Assembly: GCA_034766995.1 (NCBI GenBank)
Contig: CM068321.1
Span: forward strand, 8,296,526-8,360,525
Length of the DNA stretch: 64,000 nt
Direction: 5' to 3'
From: Acanthacorydalis orientalis
Lineage: Eukaryota; Arthropoda; Insecta; Megaloptera; Corydalidae
Shown in pieces: positions 41,901 to 46,995 of this stretch; positions within the stretch are counted from its first letter, which is position 1; every line of letters starts with the position of its first letter. The notes under the pieces were generated by a model, which saw nothing but the letters and a program-made list of their open reading frames with translations, had not been told where the DNA came from and did no database searches. The position numbers were made by a program, and so were the translations under genes.

Positions 41901-43636
41901 TTATAGATTCAGTTCTGTTTCCACCTTTACAATATTTATTTAATTGTACTGGCCGAGAAGTAAATTTATCTAAATTATAATTTTTATTACTGTGGATCTA
42001 TTTACTTTCATAAATTAATTATCGATCACAACACAACGATTTTTTCTTGGTGAAATATATAATAATTTCTTATTAATCATTTTAGTAATGGTTTGTATGT
42101 ATTTTGGTAGCGGTATAATTATCATCGCAGTACTAAGATTTATTGTAAAAGTAGATTTAGCCATAGTGCCAAAATTAACTGTACAATACATATTTCTACT
42201 CATATTTTTTTATAGGTAACGAAATCACTAGATAGAGAAAAACAAGATTTTCATCTTTTACTTATAAAAGCTACAGAAGATTGTGTCACAAAACCTGCGA
42301 ATGAAAGTTTTTTCGACGCATCCGATGACACCTTACTGAAAGTGAATATATTTGTTGACGATGTGAACGATAACGAGCCAAGATTTTTGAACCGTATTTT
42401 CACTGGTGGTGTAACGACCGAGGCTGATTTCGGTACAAAGTTTATGCAAATTAAGGTAAGAAGACTTTTATTTTAAACTTTAGTTATATTAAAAACTTAA
42501 ACATATTTTTATATTTATCTACATCTGGCACGCAGCTAGGAATCTGCTGGAGCTGCTCCTACTTAAAAATCTCCAAAAAAATAACTTATAACAAGCATTT
42601 AATTTATTGAATAACAGGCTACTAAAAAATTGAAATTGCGCCGAATATTCCTAAATAATTTATTAAAAATATATAATTTTTTAAGAACATGTGTATTCGG
42701 GTTAATTTCGCACATTTTTCTGCTTAAGTATTTTTACATTAGCTTTCATTCCCGACTGTATGATATTTTAATTTGATTAAATGCATGATAGTTTTTATGT
42801 TGTTTAAAAATACAAATATATTCATTTTTGAAACTACACATTTTTTATACAAAAATACACAACATTTTGTTCATTAAGAAATATCCAAAGTATACATCTC
42901 TAATAGTTTATTTTTATTAATAGATTCTAATAAAAATAATTTCAATTTTCAATTATAAATATTCAAAGAAACATCAAAGTAATTTATAACAAGAGTACGT
43001 ATTTTACATATTTTTTCCATTAAATTCATTCCAGATTCCGGTATTTATTATCCTGCGTAATGAATATTTACTTATGTACTTATTAATTATATATGTTATA
43101 TATTTTCGGTACTGATGTTACTGAAAGATGAAGATTTCTTTTTCCACTTTAAACGAATCAATACCTTTATTTTTAACAAATATCGAATCTTTTAATGCAT
43201 ATTATTTCCAGGCATTAGATGCAGATATTGGTACAAACGCACAAATATCATATTTCATAATCGGACCTATTCAAATGACGTTGTCAGAGGGCCTCGACAA
43301 TTTACAAAAGCCACCATTTTTAGTTGAACAAGACACTGGTGCGATACAATTAAATTTCGATCCACAGCAAGGAATGAAAGGATATTTTGATTTTTTGGTA
43401 ATATAAAGATAATGATATATGCAGTTGAATCGTTTCAGCATTAGAGTATTCTTATAACGGTTGAAATTATTTTAGGTCTTAGCGAATGATACAGGAGGAT
43501 TAAGCGATAAAGCAAGAGTCTTCATTTACTTGTTAAGAGAAGATCAAAAGGTTCGATTTGTCTTACGTCAAAATCCACCTGAAATACGACATAGAATTGA
43601 TATTTTCAGACAGTAAGTAATGTATATATTCTTCAG

Positions 43637-43675
<39 letters not shown>

Positions 43676-44235
43676 GAGAAAGAGAGAGAGACAGTCAAAC
43701 TAGGTAGCAGGGGAAATATAGGATCACTATATTTTTTCCTTATAACTGTTACTCATTATGCTAATGAATAACAAAGCCACTTAAATACTATTTTTCGTTA
43801 TAGAATTCAATATTATATTTATTTTCGAAGAAAATTTTAAATGTTATCAAAACATGCTTAAATACACAGCAGCAATGTAAACAAATGTATTATTTTATGT
43901 TACATATAAAAATATTTTAGATTTAAATTAGAACAAGACCATAATGAAAATAGTAATAAGATATACATACATAGATCAACGAGGTTTTTAAACAAAAATG
44001 GACAGAATAGCTGTCTTCTACAAATTCTAAAAAATGGAATTTATCGCCAATGTTAATAAAGTTTCTAAATAACACTAAATTTGCTCTTTGTGTTCATGCA
44101 ATAAGATCGTTATAATAATAAATCTTTGTTTGGAAATATGAAAATGGGAATAGACCACTATCCATGTAAACATTTGCTCACTATAACTGTGCATTTGCTA
44201 TTCTTTTGCACTTTATAACCAAATGTGATTGTGAA

Positions 44236-44289
<54 letters not shown>

Positions 44290-44958
44290 TTATTTCAAAA
44301 GTGAAATAAGACAACATGTTTTATTTAGCGTTGTGGTTCAGTATAATAGGCTAATAAGTTTACTTTAAAAACTCAGAAGAGAACATTAAGAGGAATACAA
44401 ATATTTTTCCGATAAATCTATCGCCATTAGAGGACAAACAACTAAAATAAAAATATAATACCAAATGTAATATCACAAATAAATTATTTGTTCACTCCAC
44501 AATCCGCAAGAAAAATTTTAACCAAAAATTTGTTATTGATCATTGTTACTTATGCGCATTTCGACGACGATATCATCATCATCAGAATGCCATGGTTTTC
44601 TGTACCTTGACGTTCTAAGGACGATGGTAGCAACAATAAGTATATATTTAGGAACAGTATCAGAACTTCATTGTAATGAAATTTAATGGAAATTAACAAT
44701 ACGAAACAAATATCTTTATCAGATGTTTACTGAAAAAATTAATGCTATATGTGAGAAAAAATACACATCTTTTAACGTATTATGTTACTTACAGAATATG
44801 CGATATCAGCAAAAAAATACAGTCAATGTTCATGAATGAGATGGAGATAGTCATTTCTTTGCAGCGGAAATATTACATTAAAAAATAAAACTGTAATTAA
44901 TAACATTCTAAATGGGATAAACAAAACGTAAATCATATTTTCCTCTTGCTCGATCTTC

Positions 44959-45027
<69 letters not shown>

Positions 45028-45732
45028 TATTAATACACATTCCAAATTATAATATTATAAATGTTAAACGTATGCTCTTTATTGTACGTCTCTCTCTCTC
45101 TCTCTATATGTATATATATATATATACATATATAGTATTTAGCCACAAAAAACTAAAAGGTGTAAAAAAATAACAACTGCCATGTTTACATAGATATATA
45201 CACACACAAACGTACATACATAAATATATATATATATATATATATATAACGATTACGTTGCTATATATCTGATAATAATTATATAGACGCAATGAGTTTG
45301 AAAAAATATATTTATTGTTTTATTCAGTTGTATGTACAGGCTTATAATTGAGAAGTGAGCCCGGGAGTTAGTGAGCGAAGCGGTCGGAGGGCGATGCCCC
45401 GTAGTTTTAATCTAAACGTATTTAGAAATTGCTTATAAAAGACGTTAATTTACGGAAATAACATTGTTATTGAATTTAAATGAATTTGCATCATTATCAG
45501 TACTACTACTTTGTCAAGACTATAATTGTCTTGTTTACATTTCTATTTCAGTTCAATCATATATAATTCAATAATATTTATTTCTTACAAATTGAGATAA
45601 GAAAACTATCCTTATTATATTTTTAATCAAAAGATATAATTAATAGTAATGTAACATAATATTATTACAACAAGATGAACTAGTGTCTACATCTATCGGA
45701 ATAAACTGTATATAATGATGAACTTTCATGCA

Positions 45733-45808
<76 letters not shown>

Positions 45809-46567
45809 GTACCTAAATCTATATATTACATTTATAACTCTTTTTCTAGAAATAAAATACAAACTGAACACAAAATAAAACATTACAGAACATGGTTTAA
45901 AAATAAGATAAACTAACTCATCAATTCACTAACACGCGCCGCGTGAATGCAAATCGCATATTTAAAATATCATTCATGATATCCAATAAATACTTGCACA
46001 ATTGTACTTATTTTATCAATTATTATTACATTATGGAGTCATTTTGAAATTAGATAGTAAATAAATTCTACCAAAAAAATGTTTCAGTATTCTACGTTTT
46101 AATAATATATAAAAACTGAATTACTCAAATTAGTAAATTTGAATAACTTATTCTGTCATCAGTTTAAATAGATAATTTTTTTCGAAGTTCTTTTCAATTC
46201 ATATTTTATTTTTTTTAAATTATAAATATATGGACAATGTTTTCCATATTATTTTACTTTTATTTTTAAATGACATCACACTTTAAGTGTTATGAGCAAT
46301 AAAAGACATCACTAATACCATTATTAATTATTTTCGTTTAAATACATATTTATTTTCAACTTCACCAAGCTCTTTTACATTCTCATTTCAAACAAACTTT
46401 AAAAAAAATAGTAAATCCATATTATATAGAATTTCTCTTTTTATTGAATATATATGTATACTTGAACACACCAGAGCTACTTTTGCCTACTAATGGCAAT
46501 TATGTTAAAGTTACTATGTTCGAGTATATCTTTACTAATTTTATTATGCATATTACACTCTATATGA

Positions 46568-46610
<43 letters not shown>

Positions 46611-46934
46611 ATATACTTAAACTCCTACTATAACACGGTTAATTGTAACGAGACCTAGAAGTATAATACAAATCAGGGGAAGCGTTCCGTGTTATATCGA
46701 ATCGTGTTCTAGGAGTGCCGTGTTCTACTGAAGTCGTGTTAAGCGAAACTAAGAAATAGCACAAATCCAAGGAATCATACGTTAAGCCAAAAATAAAATA
46801 AACAAAAATTCAACATTTTATAAAACTGCACAATCATAATTTTTTATAATTATTATATGTACAAGGGGAATTCCCTGTTTATGTCGATCAAAACAGTGTG
46901 ATGGAAACATTCGTGCTATACGGGGGTTGTGTTT

Positions 46935-46995
<61 letters not shown>

